From the NCBI GenBank assembly GCA_964564785.1, contig CAZMCT010000034.1, forward strand, positions 1-29,738: a stretch of DNA of 29,738 nt, in the 5' to 3' direction. The position numbers and the translations under genes were made by a program. The DNA is from CAZMCT01 sp964564785. GTDB lineage: Bacteria > Planctomycetota > Phycisphaerae > UBA1845 > Fen-1342. Below the pieces are notes generated by a model. It saw only the letters and a program-made list of their open reading frames with translations. It searched no databases and was not told where the DNA came from. The number at the start of each line of letters is the position of its first letter. The stretch's first letter is position 1. Below, piece after piece: positions 16,601 through 25,101 of the stretch.

Positions 16601-17556
16601 GGACCTGGGAATTCGACTCGCTCACGGAGACGTGGGAGGAAACCTACGCCGGGACGGGCCCGACGCCCTACGACGCGCCTCTCGCGTTTGACCCGGAGCG
16701 CGGGTACGTGCTGGCGCAGGAGTACAGCTACACGGGAATCTGGGAAGGTACGTTCAAGTACACCCCCGGGAACTGGGGGCTGGCGAACCCCGTGACGCCC
16801 GAGCGATACTGGCCGGTGATGGCGTACGACACGGTGCGCGCCCGGCCCACGATTTACGGCTGCTGCCGCAACATCGGCTCACCCAGCGCCTATCGCACGG
16901 ACACGTACACGTACGACGGCAGCGCCTGGTCGCTCCTCCTGCCCGAGTTTCACCCCACGCAGTATGACGCGGTCGTGCCGGCGGCCATGGTGTTCGACTC
17001 GCAGCGGCGGGCGATGGTGATGATCGGGAACACCTACAACGACTACGGGGGGGCGAACCCGCTCGACACGCTCGAGTATCGGTACCTGGACCGGATTCAC
17101 CTCGACCGTCAGCCGGTCGACCGGGTGGCGCCGCTCGACGGTACGGCCGAGTTCGAGGTGATCGCCGCCGGGGCCGGCGCACCCGAGTACCAGTGGTACC
17201 ATCGGGGGGCCCCGCTCGCCGACGGGCCGGGGCCGCACGGGTCGATAATCGCCGGTGCGACCACGTCGCTGCTGACGATCAGTGGAATCGGTGCGGGGAA
17301 CGCGGGCGCGTATCACGTCGAGGTGTGGAACGCGTGCGGCTCGATCGCGAGCACGCCGGCGTCTCTCCTGATCACGGGCGTGTCGGGCGATTTGGACGGC
17401 GACGCGCTCGTCGACCTCGAGGACGTGATGATGATGCAGATCGTGTTCGGCGCGTGTGCGGGCCAGGCGGGGTTCCTCGCGGCCGCGGATCTTGACGGCG
17501 ACGGCTGCATCGAAATGGACGACGCACTGCTGTTCTTTGCGGAAATCGGAATGTAA
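13603..17556 (+). CDS. Secreted reprolysin-like zinc metalloprotease with Ig, Kelch and dockerin modules
   Basis: A 1317-residue exported protein. ATG 13603 is chosen because AAAAGGA precedes it by about 9 bases and a signal peptide (GLVRRAVLAGCLMASAHG) follows; an upstream ATG at 13498 gives a poor N-terminus. A propeptide-like domain comes first. The catalytic domain carries the metzincin motif HEIGHQLGAQH at about 364-374 (three zinc His and the Glu base) and the Met-turn IMSYAGG near 402, marking an M12B/reprolysin-like protease. Two Ig-like domains follow at about 680-850 (IQWFRDGAPLEG, YQWYKDGEPIVD). A Kelch-like propeller spans about 860-1165, with blades such as VAVLYGGWSP and ILLFGGWST. 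A third Ig-like domain runs to about 1255. The C-terminus is a dockerin-like pair, LDGDALVDLEDV and LDGDGCIEMDDA. It probably cleaves extracellular protein at or near the cell surface. Confidence 0.9.
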   Translation: MFAHKTLRLPWSQGLVRRAVLAGCLMASAHGQSRTDALTPDLAWFEVDEFPAEVLDRPGWIRPAMGRRLTLDSRALEATLLTAPQEDGTPVRESRAVIVLPRPDGGTERFAFVESSLMHPDLQARYPEIRSYLGQGIDDASATIRFGMGPRGFHAMVLRGATRTVQESAWYIDPVSRGDDAHYTSYWHGALRGERAWTCEVEPAVRPLPQAPRGPHGPIPVLRNEFFIAIATTGEYTQWVCAPNPPSVPVALDAVNQTLNRVNLILERDGPVRLHLANNNDLVIYTDPSTDPYSGGIDALLSQNDSNLDAVLGEDNYGLGHLFHQASLGGKAGLACVCQDNRGRGVSTRSQPTGDFFDIDLVAHEIGHQLGAQHTFNSDVGTCGPNRNASTAYEPGEGNTIMSYAGGCGAASPSWPNSAAIPMYSFISMLEIAPVVVGAECVARFDTGNRHTGATPDPLGPYVIPTQTPFRLMAPSAELLETGDVITYSIEQADLGGPGPFGPDLGVHAPLMRVRPPLEYGERWFPAYENVINGTASANEVLPLFSRSSVFKGVLRDNVAGGGGWGMSDIYVQFVSVPDPGFVVTAPVGGELRCGGEAIVVTWNVAGTNEAPFDAATVDVLLSTDNGENFPWTLAADFPNVGAALVPLPYVPTSQARVMVRAGLFYNVNALPFEIATGVPTITAQPSGVETCPGMPFALTVGTGGGSPQHIQWFRDGAPLEGETEATFQVSHADHWQTGDYHVVVSNGCGAVVSQTVRVQIGVTFNAEPQNQTPQPCETVALGVDARGVGALSYQWYKDGEPIVDAGHVTGGLTPTLVLDGVRYEDEGLYFCRVTDQCETRTAGPAAITLPTPTWVDRTRPGPPSRQAYNTDMAYDPVRGVAVLYGGWSPSAGYLDDTWEWDGVSWTQRFPAHDPGRRLGHEMVFDSTRNTILLFGGWSTTANHNAEVWEYDGNDWTLITTSPGGPSPVSSQQGDATYDAARGKMIVLMELADGPTPTNRTWEFDSLTETWEETYAGTGPTPYDAPLAFDPERGYVLAQEYSYTGIWEGTFKYTPGNWGLANPVTPERYWPVMAYDTVRARPTIYGCCRNIGSPSAYRTDTYTYDGSAWSLLLPEFHPTQYDAVVPAAMVFDSQRRAMVMIGNTYNDYGGANPLDTLEYRYLDRIHLDRQPVDRVAPLDGTAEFEVIAAGAGAPEYQWYHRGAPLADGPGPHGSIIAGATTSLLTISGIGAGNAGAYHVEVWNACGSIASTPASLLITGVSGDLDGDALVDLEDVMMMQIVFGACAGQAGFLAAADLDGDGCIEMDDALLFFAEIGM

Positions 17557-17874
17557 GGAGAGGGGTCCGAGGGATTCGCTCGTCTGGCAGCGCGGGCCGG
17601 CCCGGGGACGATGGGGCTTGATTTCGCGCTCGTGAAGCCGAGCCGGTCGGCTCAGTTCCCGCGGGTCGACTGGCGAATCCGCCGCCGCCTCCGCAGCTTC
17701 CCGGATGCCCCTCAGCCGTCATCACGACAAGCGGAGTTCGCAGCGCGCGGCACCGCGACCGGGCACTTTGCTTCACGGGGCTTCTCGCGCAGATTTCATG
17801 TCGATTTCACGATTCTCTGACGGCCGGTATGCACAGTCTAGACGGTTGTTGCACCAGGTTGGATTTGGGAGCGC
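17557..17874. other. Intergenic region, nothing identified
   Basis: No gene, RNA or convincing promoter was recognised. One short hairpin (17636-17641 with 17647-17652, AGCCGA/TCGGCT) lies about 80 bases after the protease stop but has no T-run. A candidate Shine-Dalgarno (GGGAG, 17867-17871) sits at the right end for the PAP2 gene. Confidence 0.5.
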
Positions 17875-18633
17875 GTGTCCGTGCGAATGCCCACTCCCCC
17901 CTCCGCTCGATTCGCCGGCCGGCGCGCATCCTTTTTCCGCCGTTCCTCGAAGGCAGCCCCCATCGCTCCATTGGTGCTGGCCGTCTGCGGAACCCTCGCT
18001 CTCGTGCTGCTTTCCCTGCCGTTCGACGTGGCGACCCAGGCGCTGCTGAATGACGTCGCCGGGCCGGGAACCGCGTTGAACCGCGTACTTCGGCTCTCCA
18101 ACCATCTGTTTCGCTGGTGGACGTTCGTCGGGCTGGCCGGCGTGCTCCTGCTCCAGGCGCAGCGCGTTCGTTTGCTGCTCAGTGCCGGCGCGGCACTGAA
18201 CATTTGCCTCGCGGCAACTCACCTCTTGAAGTTCATCGTCGGTCGTGCCCGCCCCGATTCGGCGGCCGGTGTACTGCATGGACCGTATTACTGCGACTAT
18301 TTCGGCGATCCGCGCATCGGACTCGATTCTTTTCCCTCTGGTCACGCGGCGTTCACCGTCCTGCTATTGCTTCTCCTCCGCACCTACTTCCCGCGCACCT
18401 TCCCTTTCCTCCTCCTGCCGGCCGTGTTGGCTTGCCTGAGTCGAATCGCGCTCGCGCGTCACTACCTCTCCGACGTTCTGGCCGGCGTGGGGCTCGCCGT
18501 CTGCACCCTCCATCTCGTGGCCTGGTGGCTCGGTCGCGATGGGTTTGCCCCCTTGGATTTGTCACGTCTCCGCGAGCGGCTCAAGGGCGCGCCGCGTCGG
18601 ACCGCCGCCCCGCCCGCGGTCAGTCTGAACTAG
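17875..18633 (+). CDS. PAP2-superfamily membrane phosphatase
   Basis: A membrane-embedded acid phosphatase of about 252 residues; family members remove phosphate from lipid phosphates such as undecaprenyl pyrophosphate or phosphatidate. The three PAP2 signatures are present: KFIVGRARP (119-127), PSGHAAF (154-160) with the catalytic His, and SRIALARHYLSDVLAG (189-204) with the nucleophile His. About five to six hydrophobic segments surround them, with the active site facing outward in the family. The start is uncertain: GTG 17875 is only 3 bases from GGGAG, GTG 17881 is 9 bases away and fits better, and ATG 17887 is also possible. Its 3' end overlaps the oppositely oriented glycosyltransferase gene by 14 bases. 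The neighbourhood suggests recycling of lipid carriers for glycans, but this is inference. Confidence 0.9.
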   Translation: MSVRMPTPPSARFAGRRASFFRRSSKAAPIAPLVLAVCGTLALVLLSLPFDVATQALLNDVAGPGTALNRVLRLSNHLFRWWTFVGLAGVLLLQAQRVRLLLSAGAALNICLAATHLLKFIVGRARPDSAAGVLHGPYYCDYFGDPRIGLDSFPSGHAAFTVLLLLLLRTYFPRTFPFLLLPAVLACLSRIALARHYLSDVLAGVGLAVCTLHLVAWWLGRDGFAPLDLSRLRERLKGAPRRTAAPPAVSLN

Positions 18634-20443
18634 CCGCCCGTTCCACCAGCGCGACCCGCACGTATCGTCCCCCGGCGTAGTTGAAACCCACCCAATCGGC
18701 CAGTCGATGCAGGCCCGGCTCCTCCGGCGGAGGTGCGGAAATCAGCAGCCCATCGGGGTGGGATTCCCACCACGCCGCGACCTCGTGCGGTGCCAGCTTC
18801 CGCACACGTCCCTGCGTCAGAAACAGCAGGCTGTCTTCCTGATACCCCGTCGCCGCGAGCGGGCGCGTGGCGTCCCGATCCACCTTCCGCACCAGCACGT
18901 TCAGCCGCGAGCTGAGCCAGAGCGTCCGCTGCGACGGCAGCACCACGCCGAACAACGTGATCGCCGTGACGGCCGCCGATGCCAGGGCCAGTAGCTGACC
19001 GCAGACAAATCGGCGGCGCCGCAGTTGTAGCCCACACGCGACGACACCCACCTGCGCAACTGCCGCGAGAGCGGCCACCGACAGCCAGGTCATCTCACCC
19101 TCGGGTCCGCTCGTCAGAAACGCAATGACCGGCGGCACGCCGACCGCAAACAACTCGCTCAAGACGATCCAGCCGATCAGCGCCGCCCGTCCGAGCCCGC
19201 GATCGACGACCGCTTGCCACGCTCCCTGGTCGCAGAGCCCCCGGGCGCTCAGGAGCGCCACGGCCGGAAACAAGGGAAGCGGATAGTGCGGCAGCTTGGT
19301 CACGATCAGTTCGAAAACGATCAGTCCCGGAAGCAGCCACGCCCAACAGAACAGCTCCGCGGGCCGGCCCGCGCGCAGCCGGGCGTACCAGCGCCGCCCC
19401 TCCGCTCCGCGCGACGCAAGACGCAGACCGCGTTTGCACGCATGCACAATCCCGGGTACCAGCCCCAGCGACCCCGGCCAAAACAGCACGGGCAGCAGCA
19501 ACGCGTACAGACCCGGCGGTCCCCAATGCGAGTCCGTTGACCTCACGCTCCGCAGGACGACCTCCCCCACAAACGCGACAAGGACCTTCTGCCACCCCAC
19601 GGCTGTGACGATTGCCACGAACCACGGCGCCGCGATGACCAGCACCACCAGAATGCCCAGCCCCACCCGTACGCGCGGCCACCAACTACCGTCCCGTGTC
19701 ACGAGGGTGATTCCGAGCGCGGTGAGTGCGACCAATACCGGTGTAATCGGCCCTTTCGCCAGAATCCCCAGCGCCACCGCGCTCCAGAGGAGCAGCGGCC
19801 AGCCGAGCCCCGTCGATTGTGACCGGCCCTTTCGCCAGATCTGCCAAAGCGCGTAGTGCGCGAGTGTCGTGAAGAACAAGAGCAGTTGATCGGCGCGCGC
19901 CTGGCGCACGTCGAACAAGACCACCGCGGATGCGGCCAACAGGGCCCCCGCGACCCACCCGCACGGAGGCGCGAACAGCCTCCGTCCCAGGCGCCAGGTC
20001 AGGAGCACCGCGCCGAGCGCCGCCAGCACGCCGGGAATGCGGTACGCCCAGATGCCGCCGCTCCACGGATCGGGCCGCACGTGCACACCGGCCGCGCAGG
20101 CGACCGGAGCCTGTAGCCAGTACGCCAACGGCGGTTTCTTGAGCCGGGGCTTGTCCTGGATCATGGGGACGATCCGGTCACGCCACGTTTCCGCCACCGC
20201 CATCCGCCGCGAAGCCTCGGCGAAGCGGGACTCGTCGCGGTCGATCGGAGGCAGGGTCCAGACGCCCGGCAGGTGCAGGACGAGACAGATCGCCGTCAAG
20301 GCCAAGCCCCCCCGCCAGTCATGAGTCCAGTGTGAGCCCGCGAAAGTCCGGCGACTCGGTTCGGCGGTGGCGGCTTCCACGGGCCAGAGTTTGGGCGGCT
20401 GGTCCGGTGGCGTCAAGGAATCTGAACCTGCGTTGGGGGGCAC
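18620..20443 (-). CDS. GT39 (PMT/ArnT-like) membrane glycosyltransferase
   Basis: An integral membrane protein of about 607 residues resembling PMT_2/ArnT glycosyltransferases, which move a sugar from a polyprenyl-phosphate donor to a protein or lipid. The key motif PPIDRDESRFAEASRRM lies after the first membrane helix; the Asp-Glu pair is the expected catalytic site facing outside. MIQDKPRLKKPPLAYWLQA is the family's conserved loop. About ten to twelve further hydrophobic helices follow, and the last 150 or so residues form a soluble outer domain. The start is unclear. The frame is open to 20659, but the upstream part has no membrane or family character and I see no good ribosome site; GTG 20443 is used, with GTG 20380 as an alternative. 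It converges with the PAP2 gene, overlapping by 14 bases. Confidence 0.85.
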   Translation of the reverse strand: MPPNAGSDSLTPPDQPPKLWPVEAATAEPSRRTFAGSHWTHDWRGGLALTAICLVLHLPGVWTLPPIDRDESRFAEASRRMAVAETWRDRIVPMIQDKPRLKKPPLAYWLQAPVACAAGVHVRPDPWSGGIWAYRIPGVLAALGAVLLTWRLGRRLFAPPCGWVAGALLAASAVVLFDVRQARADQLLLFFTTLAHYALWQIWRKGRSQSTGLGWPLLLWSAVALGILAKGPITPVLVALTALGITLVTRDGSWWPRVRVGLGILVVLVIAAPWFVAIVTAVGWQKVLVAFVGEVVLRSVRSTDSHWGPPGLYALLLPVLFWPGSLGLVPGIVHACKRGLRLASRGAEGRRWYARLRAGRPAELFCWAWLLPGLIVFELIVTKLPHYPLPLFPAVALLSARGLCDQGAWQAVVDRGLGRAALIGWIVLSELFAVGVPPVIAFLTSGPEGEMTWLSVAALAAVAQVGVVACGLQLRRRRFVCGQLLALASAAVTAITLFGVVLPSQRTLWLSSRLNVLVRKVDRDATRPLAATGYQEDSLLFLTQGRVRKLAPHEVAAWWESHPDGLLISAPPPEEPGLHRLADWVGFNYAGGRYVRVALVERAASSD

Positions 20444-20764
20444 ACGTGCTGACAAGTGCGGCGCGCCCTTCGTAATTGGCGACGTCACCGGCGTCCGCGC
20501 GGCCCACACACGCCGTAGTTCACGCCGCGGCTCGGCCCTCCTGACTTCGCGGTGTGCCCGGCCACACACGACCAGTGCGGCGGCCGGTCGATCAGCGTCA
20601 CAACGAACCGCGACATCTGTTGCGCTTCGTCGACTGCGGGTCAACTCCAACCGGCCCACGGCGGCGGCGCCCGGCAGCCCGTTGACAAAGGGAGCTGGCT
20701 CGGCGCCAACCCACCGTCACGGTAGCGCCAACTGCTACGCCCGCCCTCCCCCATTCCCGTTTTT
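20444..20764. other. Intergenic region between codirectional minus-strand genes
   Basis: This stretch lies between the second PfkB gene and the glycosyltransferase. The glycosyltransferase frame stays open through much of it, so the protein could be longer, but the translated part is Arg-rich and lacks recognisable features. No convincing promoter, terminator or RNA gene was found. Confidence 0.5.
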
Positions 20765-21988
20765 TCACGTTCCCACGTCCGCCGGCCCCCGCGCCAGGCC
20801 CGCGGCCGCGTCCACCCGCCAGCCCGGCCACGGTGCTGCCAACGCGTGCTGCCGCCAGCCCGCGGCCATCCGCGCGCGGAGCGTGGCCCAGCTCGGCACG
20901 CCGCTGGTCGCATCCGCCTGCTCCGCCCCGCACGCTCCGGTCGCGACCGCGGCCTTGGTCGTTTCCTCCAGCGACAGACCCGCCAGCAGCCCCGCCAGGA
21001 AGCCCGCGATCGTGCAGTCCCCGCAGCCCGTCGTTCCCACCACCTGCACCTGATAGCACGGCGTCAGCAGCTCGCGCCCGACCCAGCCGGCCGGCTCCGC
21101 CCCCAGTGCCCGCCACAAGCCGCCCAGCCGCCCGGTATCCCTCGTTGTCCGCACGTACAAGCCGCGGTCGCCGAGCTTCAGCCCCACGACGGCCGCCCCC
21201 AGTCCCAGGAGCTCTTCCGAGACACGGCTCAGCACCGGACCGTCCGGTTCCGGCGGCACATGCAACTCGGGCCCCTCCACCGGCCCCGGCCGGCGGCCGC
21301 CCAGCTCCGGCCGCAGCCGCGCGCCGTCCGGGTCGAGCATGTACAACGTCTCGTCGAAACTGGGCAGGAAAACATCCACATGCGGCAGCGCCTCGGCCAA
21401 GATCGCCCGCCAGTCGGCCCGGCCGGAGGGAGCATCGGGGTCGGGGCGGGCCATGTCGAGCGAGGTGGCGACGCCGCGCTCGCGGACGCGGCGCAAGAGT
21501 GTGGCGAGCTCGTCGCCGCGATCGGCGTAGAAGCGGCGCATGAGCGGCGGGTAGCCGAAGTGCAGCAGCCGCACGCCCGTCAGCTCGTGATAGGGGACGT
21601 CGTCGGCTCCGAACGTGTCATTTGCCCCTGCGCAGTGCAGAAACACGCGGTCGACGCCGGGTGGGTTGATCACCACCGTGTACGAACTGGGCTCGCCGCG
21701 CGCCACCAGCAAACCCTCGGCCAGGCCCGCCCCGTGCCCGCCGACGATGCGGCGGATCGCGTCGCCGAACAGGTCGTCACCGATCTTGCCCATCAGCCGC
21801 GTGTGCACGCCCAGCCGGTGCAGCGCCAGCCCCGTGTTCGACACCGCACCGCCCGTCGAGAGCACGGCCGGCCCGACCTCGACCAGCGCCCCCGGCGCCA
21901 GCAGCGCTTCCAGGCCACCTGCCCGGGGCATGAAACGCGGGATGACATCCAGACAGATATGGCCGGCCACGACGACTTGGGGCGGCAT
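20765..21988 (-). CDS. PfkB-family carbohydrate kinase, long form
   Basis: A 407-residue ribokinase-fold kinase. ATG 21988 is chosen because GAGGG lies about 5 bases upstream; another in-frame ATG at 22000 is possible, while the much longer frame upstream is not plausible protein. VVVAGHICLDVIP (5-17) is the first strand, and STGGAVSNTGLALHRLG (44-60) holds the substrate-side Gly-Gly. MGKIGDDLFGD (66-76) is the family motif near the lid, and VGTTGCGDCTIAGF (317-330) is the catalytic signature with D324. It is longer than usual because of an insertion of about 50 residues rich in Pro and Gly (about 220-265). The substrate is unknown. It is divergent from the YprB-like nuclease. Like the kinase at 981, it has GCGD instead of the common GAGD. 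Confidence 0.9.
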   Translation of the reverse strand: MPPQVVVAGHICLDVIPRFMPRAGGLEALLAPGALVEVGPAVLSTGGAVSNTGLALHRLGVHTRLMGKIGDDLFGDAIRRIVGGHGAGLAEGLLVARGEPSSYTVVINPPGVDRVFLHCAGANDTFGADDVPYHELTGVRLLHFGYPPLMRRFYADRGDELATLLRRVRERGVATSLDMARPDPDAPSGRADWRAILAEALPHVDVFLPSFDETLYMLDPDGARLRPELGGRRPGPVEGPELHVPPEPDGPVLSRVSEELLGLGAAVVGLKLGDRGLYVRTTRDTGRLGGLWRALGAEPAGWVGRELLTPCYQVQVVGTTGCGDCTIAGFLAGLLAGLSLEETTKAAVATGACGAEQADATSGVPSWATLRARMAAGWRQHALAAPWPGWRVDAAAGLARGPADVGT

Positions 21989-22096
21989 CCGGTCCCTCAT
22001 TTGGAAGTGTGAATAAACTAACGGCCGGGCCGCCGCCCGCCAACGGCCGAGAACCGCCTTGCAGCCACGCGCCGCGGCGGGGTATGTTCCGGGTCG

Positions 22097-22981
22097 ATGT
22101 CCAAAACCTGCCAGCGACTCGATGACCTCATGATCCGTCGGGCGCGCCCCGCGCTGCCGCCGACTGCCGCGGCACGGCCCGCGCGCCGGCTGGAGGACGT
22201 GCTCGGCGGCTGCGAGCTGTGCTGCGGCCGCGGGGCGTGCTGGCGCGTGGAGACGCCGCTTGACGCGGCGGCCCCGGTCGCAAACGCTGCGGCCGGCAAC
22301 GTGGACGCCCTGGTCGAGGTGTTGCGCGCGACGCTGCCTCTGCCGCTTTCCGCGCGACATTCGGTGGAGGTTCAGCCCGAACGGGCCGTACTGCTCGACA
22401 TCGAGACCGGCGGTTTTGCCGGCACCCCCGTATTTCTTATCGGAATTGTGCTGCTCGGCCCCGGCCGGCCGGTCGTCGTCCAGCTCCTGGCCCGCGACTA
22501 CCCCGAAGAGGAGTTCGTACTGCGCGGCCTGGTCCAGCTCACCGCCGGCCGCGACACCTGGATCACGTTCAACGGCCGGGCGTTCGACGAGCCCTTTCTG
22601 CGCGACCGGGCCATACTGCACCGCGTCCGCCTGCCCGCGCCGCGGCTGCACGTGGACCTGCTCCCGGCCGCCCGCCGCGCCTGGAAGCATTCACTGCCCG
22701 ACTGCCGGCTCGGCACGCTCGAGCGCGAAGTGCTCGGCCGCACGCGGATCGGCGACATCCCCGGTGCCGATGTCCCCGACCTGTTCCACTATTTCATGCG
22801 GACCGGCCACGCGGCCCCGCTCCGGCCGGTGCTCGAGCACAACCGGGCCGATCTGGTCTCGTGCCTGGCGCTGCTCGGGCGGCTGGCCGTCGGTTCGCTG
22901 CCGGGTGCACTGTCCGCTACAATCCGAACGGCTCCGCGGACTCAGCTCGGTCGGCCGCGCAGGCATCGGATGCGCGGGTGA
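22097..22981 (+). CDS. YprB-like RNase H-fold exonuclease
   Basis: A 294-residue protein with the ribonuclease H-like domain of the YprB family. AVLLDIETGGFAGTPVFLIGI (about 97-117) holds the first acidic pair (Asp-Ile-Glu). TWITFNGRAFDEPFLRDR (about 154-171) holds the next acidic residue. HVDLLPAARRAWKHSLPDCRLGTLEREVLG (about 182-211) and EHNRADLVSCLALL (about 248-261) supply the last metal-binding Asp. The set fits a two-metal exonuclease, but its substrate (DNA or RNA) is unproven. A Cys-rich patch (CELCCGRGAC, about 39-48) near the N-terminus could bind metal. Start ATG 22097; no strong ribosome site is seen. The M28 peptidase begins 61 bases downstream on the same strand and may share its transcript. 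Confidence 0.85.
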   Translation: MSKTCQRLDDLMIRRARPALPPTAAARPARRLEDVLGGCELCCGRGACWRVETPLDAAAPVANAAAGNVDALVEVLRATLPLPLSARHSVEVQPERAVLLDIETGGFAGTPVFLIGIVLLGPGRPVVVQLLARDYPEEEFVLRGLVQLTAGRDTWITFNGRAFDEPFLRDRAILHRVRLPAPRLHVDLLPAARRAWKHSLPDCRLGTLEREVLGRTRIGDIPGADVPDLFHYFMRTGHAAPLRPVLEHNRADLVSCLALLGRLAVGSLPGALSATIRTAPRTQLGRPRRHRMRG

Positions 22982-23042
22982 CGCGCAGCCCGCCGAGGCC
23001 GAGTTACCCGTACAAGCGCAGCGCTTCCCCTGGAGAACGTCC

Positions 23043-25034
23043 ATGCCGCCGCGTCGGATTTCGGTCGCTGTCCACCTGTTTGTTCTGGCCGCCCTCGCGC
23101 TCGCACAGGATGCGACCACCCGGCCGGCGTCGCCCTTCAGTCCCGATGCGTACCTGGCCCACGTGAAGTACCTCGCCAGCGACGAGCTGGCCGGCCGCAA
23201 GCCGGGGACCGCGGGCATCGAGAAGGCGGCCGAGTACATCGCCCGGCAGTTCGCTGACGCGGGGTTGAAGCCGGGCGGCGAGAACGGGACCTACTTCCAG
23301 ACGTTCGACATCACGCACGGCAAGGTTCTGAACGACGCCGAGGCAGCGCTGAAGGTCGAAGGCGTCGCGGGCGACTGGCAGGTGCGGCGCGACTGGGTGC
23401 CACTGCCGTTCTGCCCGACGGGCGACGTAAGCGGCCCGCTGGCCTTCGCAGGGTACGGCATCAAGGCCGCGCTGCACGGCTACGACGATTACGCGGAGTT
23501 CGACGCCAAGGGCAAAGTGCTGCTGATCTTCCGCTACGAGCCGCGGTCCGAGGACCCGGAGGCGGGCTTCGGCGGCCGCGAGGTCTCGGTGTATTCGCGT
23601 TTCGACCGCAAGGTCGAAACGGCCGCACGCCAGGAAGCCAAGGCGGTCCTGATCGTCAATCCGCCGCACCGCGAGGGACTGGCCGACGACCCGTTGTATC
23701 CCTGGGATGAGGACCTCGCGCTCCAGTCGTACGAGCTGCCGATCGTGCACGTCAAACGCAGCGTGGCCGAGGCGCTGCTGCGGGCGGCCGGCCTGCCCGA
23801 CCTGGCCACGCTCCAGGAGCAGCTCGAGAAGGAGCGCAAGCCGCTCTCGCGCGATCTGGGCCGGACGATCGAGCTGCGGACGGGTGTGCGGCCGAATCGG
23901 ATCGTGACGCGGAACGTGCTGGGGCTGCTGCCGGGCGCCGGCGGCACGGCCGAGACGATCGTGGTCGGCGCGCACTACGACCACATCGGTCAGATGGTGC
24001 CCCAGTTCGACCATCCGGAGCCGAACGCGGCGCCCGAGATCCACAACGGGGCCGACGACAACGCCTCGGGCACGGCCGGCGTGATCGAGATGGCCCGCCG
24101 CCTGGCGCGTGAGGGCGGGCTGCGGCGCAACGTGCTGTTCATCGCCTTCTCGGGCGAGGAAATGGGGCTGCTGGGCAGTGCCCACTACGTCGAGCACCCC
24201 ACGGTGGAGCTGGCATCGATCAAGGCCATGATCAACTTCGACATGATCGGTCGCTTCGGCACCGAGAAGTTCACGGTCTTCGGCGTGCCGAGCGCGACGG
24301 AGTTCGAGCCGCTGCTGAAGGCCGCGGCCGACCCGCTGGGCCTCGAATGCTTCACGCCCAACGAGATCGCGGGCAACAGCGACCACTTCTCGTTCCACCA
24401 GAAGCAGATCCCCGTGCTGTTCGCATTCACCGGCGTGCACAAGGACTATCACCGGCCCTCCGACGACTGGGAGCGCATCGACCCCGACGGTGCGACGCGC
24501 ATTCTCGCCGTGTTTCACACGCTGATTCGCGCGCTCGCGGACCTCGAGCAGGGACCGACGTTCCAGGCCGAAACGGCCGCGGCCAACCCGGACGAGGTCA
24601 AGATGAAGCCGGCCGTCGAGCATGCCAGGGAGCGGGCGGAAGAGGGCGGCGACGGGGCTACGGATGCCAAGGCCGAGGAGCAGCGCGCGGGTCGCCCGCA
24701 CGACCGTCACGGCGAAGGCGAAGGCCCGCGCGGCAAGCGCCCGGGCGTCAAGCTCGGCATCCTGCCCGACTACGCCGGTCGCAGCGACCAGCCGGGCGTC
24801 CTGGTGCAGAGCGTCACGGACGGCGGACCGGCCAAGGCTGCCGGCATGGAAGCCGGCGACCGCATCGTCCGCATCGGCGAGCAGACCATCCGCGACATCT
24901 ACGGCTATATGAACGCGCTTCGGGAGCTGAACGCGGGCCAGACTGTCGAGGTGGTCGTGGTGCGGAAGGAGCAGGGCGAAGTTACGCTCAAGATCAAGCT
25001 GGCCGAATCCGGGCCGCGGAGCGAGAAGAACTGA
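23043..25034 (+). CDS. Secreted M28 zinc aminopeptidase with C-terminal PDZ domain
   Basis: A 663-residue exported peptidase. ATG 23043 has GGAG 7 bases upstream and starts a signal peptide (VAVHLFVLAALALAQ). A PA-type insert domain occupies about 110-250. The M28 metal ligands are all visible: His in VGAHYDHIG, Asp in HNGADDNASGTAG, the Glu pair in FSGEEMGLLGS, Asp in NFDMIGR and the late His in HKDYHRPSDDW. It should therefore be active in removing N-terminal amino acids from peptides outside the cytoplasm. A hydrophilic linker of about 50 residues, rich in Glu, Gly, Arg and His, leads to a PDZ domain (about 570-650; GVLVQSVTDGGPAKAAG, GDRIVRIGEQTI). The PDZ could hold substrates or partners. 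The longer upstream frame overlaps the YprB-like gene and is not used. Confidence 0.92.
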   Translation: MPPRRISVAVHLFVLAALALAQDATTRPASPFSPDAYLAHVKYLASDELAGRKPGTAGIEKAAEYIARQFADAGLKPGGENGTYFQTFDITHGKVLNDAEAALKVEGVAGDWQVRRDWVPLPFCPTGDVSGPLAFAGYGIKAALHGYDDYAEFDAKGKVLLIFRYEPRSEDPEAGFGGREVSVYSRFDRKVETAARQEAKAVLIVNPPHREGLADDPLYPWDEDLALQSYELPIVHVKRSVAEALLRAAGLPDLATLQEQLEKERKPLSRDLGRTIELRTGVRPNRIVTRNVLGLLPGAGGTAETIVVGAHYDHIGQMVPQFDHPEPNAAPEIHNGADDNASGTAGVIEMARRLAREGGLRRNVLFIAFSGEEMGLLGSAHYVEHPTVELASIKAMINFDMIGRFGTEKFTVFGVPSATEFEPLLKAAADPLGLECFTPNEIAGNSDHFSFHQKQIPVLFAFTGVHKDYHRPSDDWERIDPDGATRILAVFHTLIRALADLEQGPTFQAETAAANPDEVKMKPAVEHARERAEEGGDGATDAKAEEQRAGRPHDRHGEGEGPRGKRPGVKLGILPDYAGRSDQPGVLVQSVTDGGPAKAAGMEAGDRIVRIGEQTIRDIYGYMNALRELNAGQTVEVVVVRKEQGEVTLKIKLAESGPRSEKN

Positions 25035-25101
25035 TTGCACCGCTGACGGGCGGCAGTGACGTTGCAGCGGGACGCCGCTGCCGGCAACCGACGGGATGCT
25101 G

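Noticed and set aside
23004..25040. Long minus-strand frame opposite the M28 peptidase
   Set aside because: It is a shadow of the well-supported peptidase with no recognisable domain of its own.
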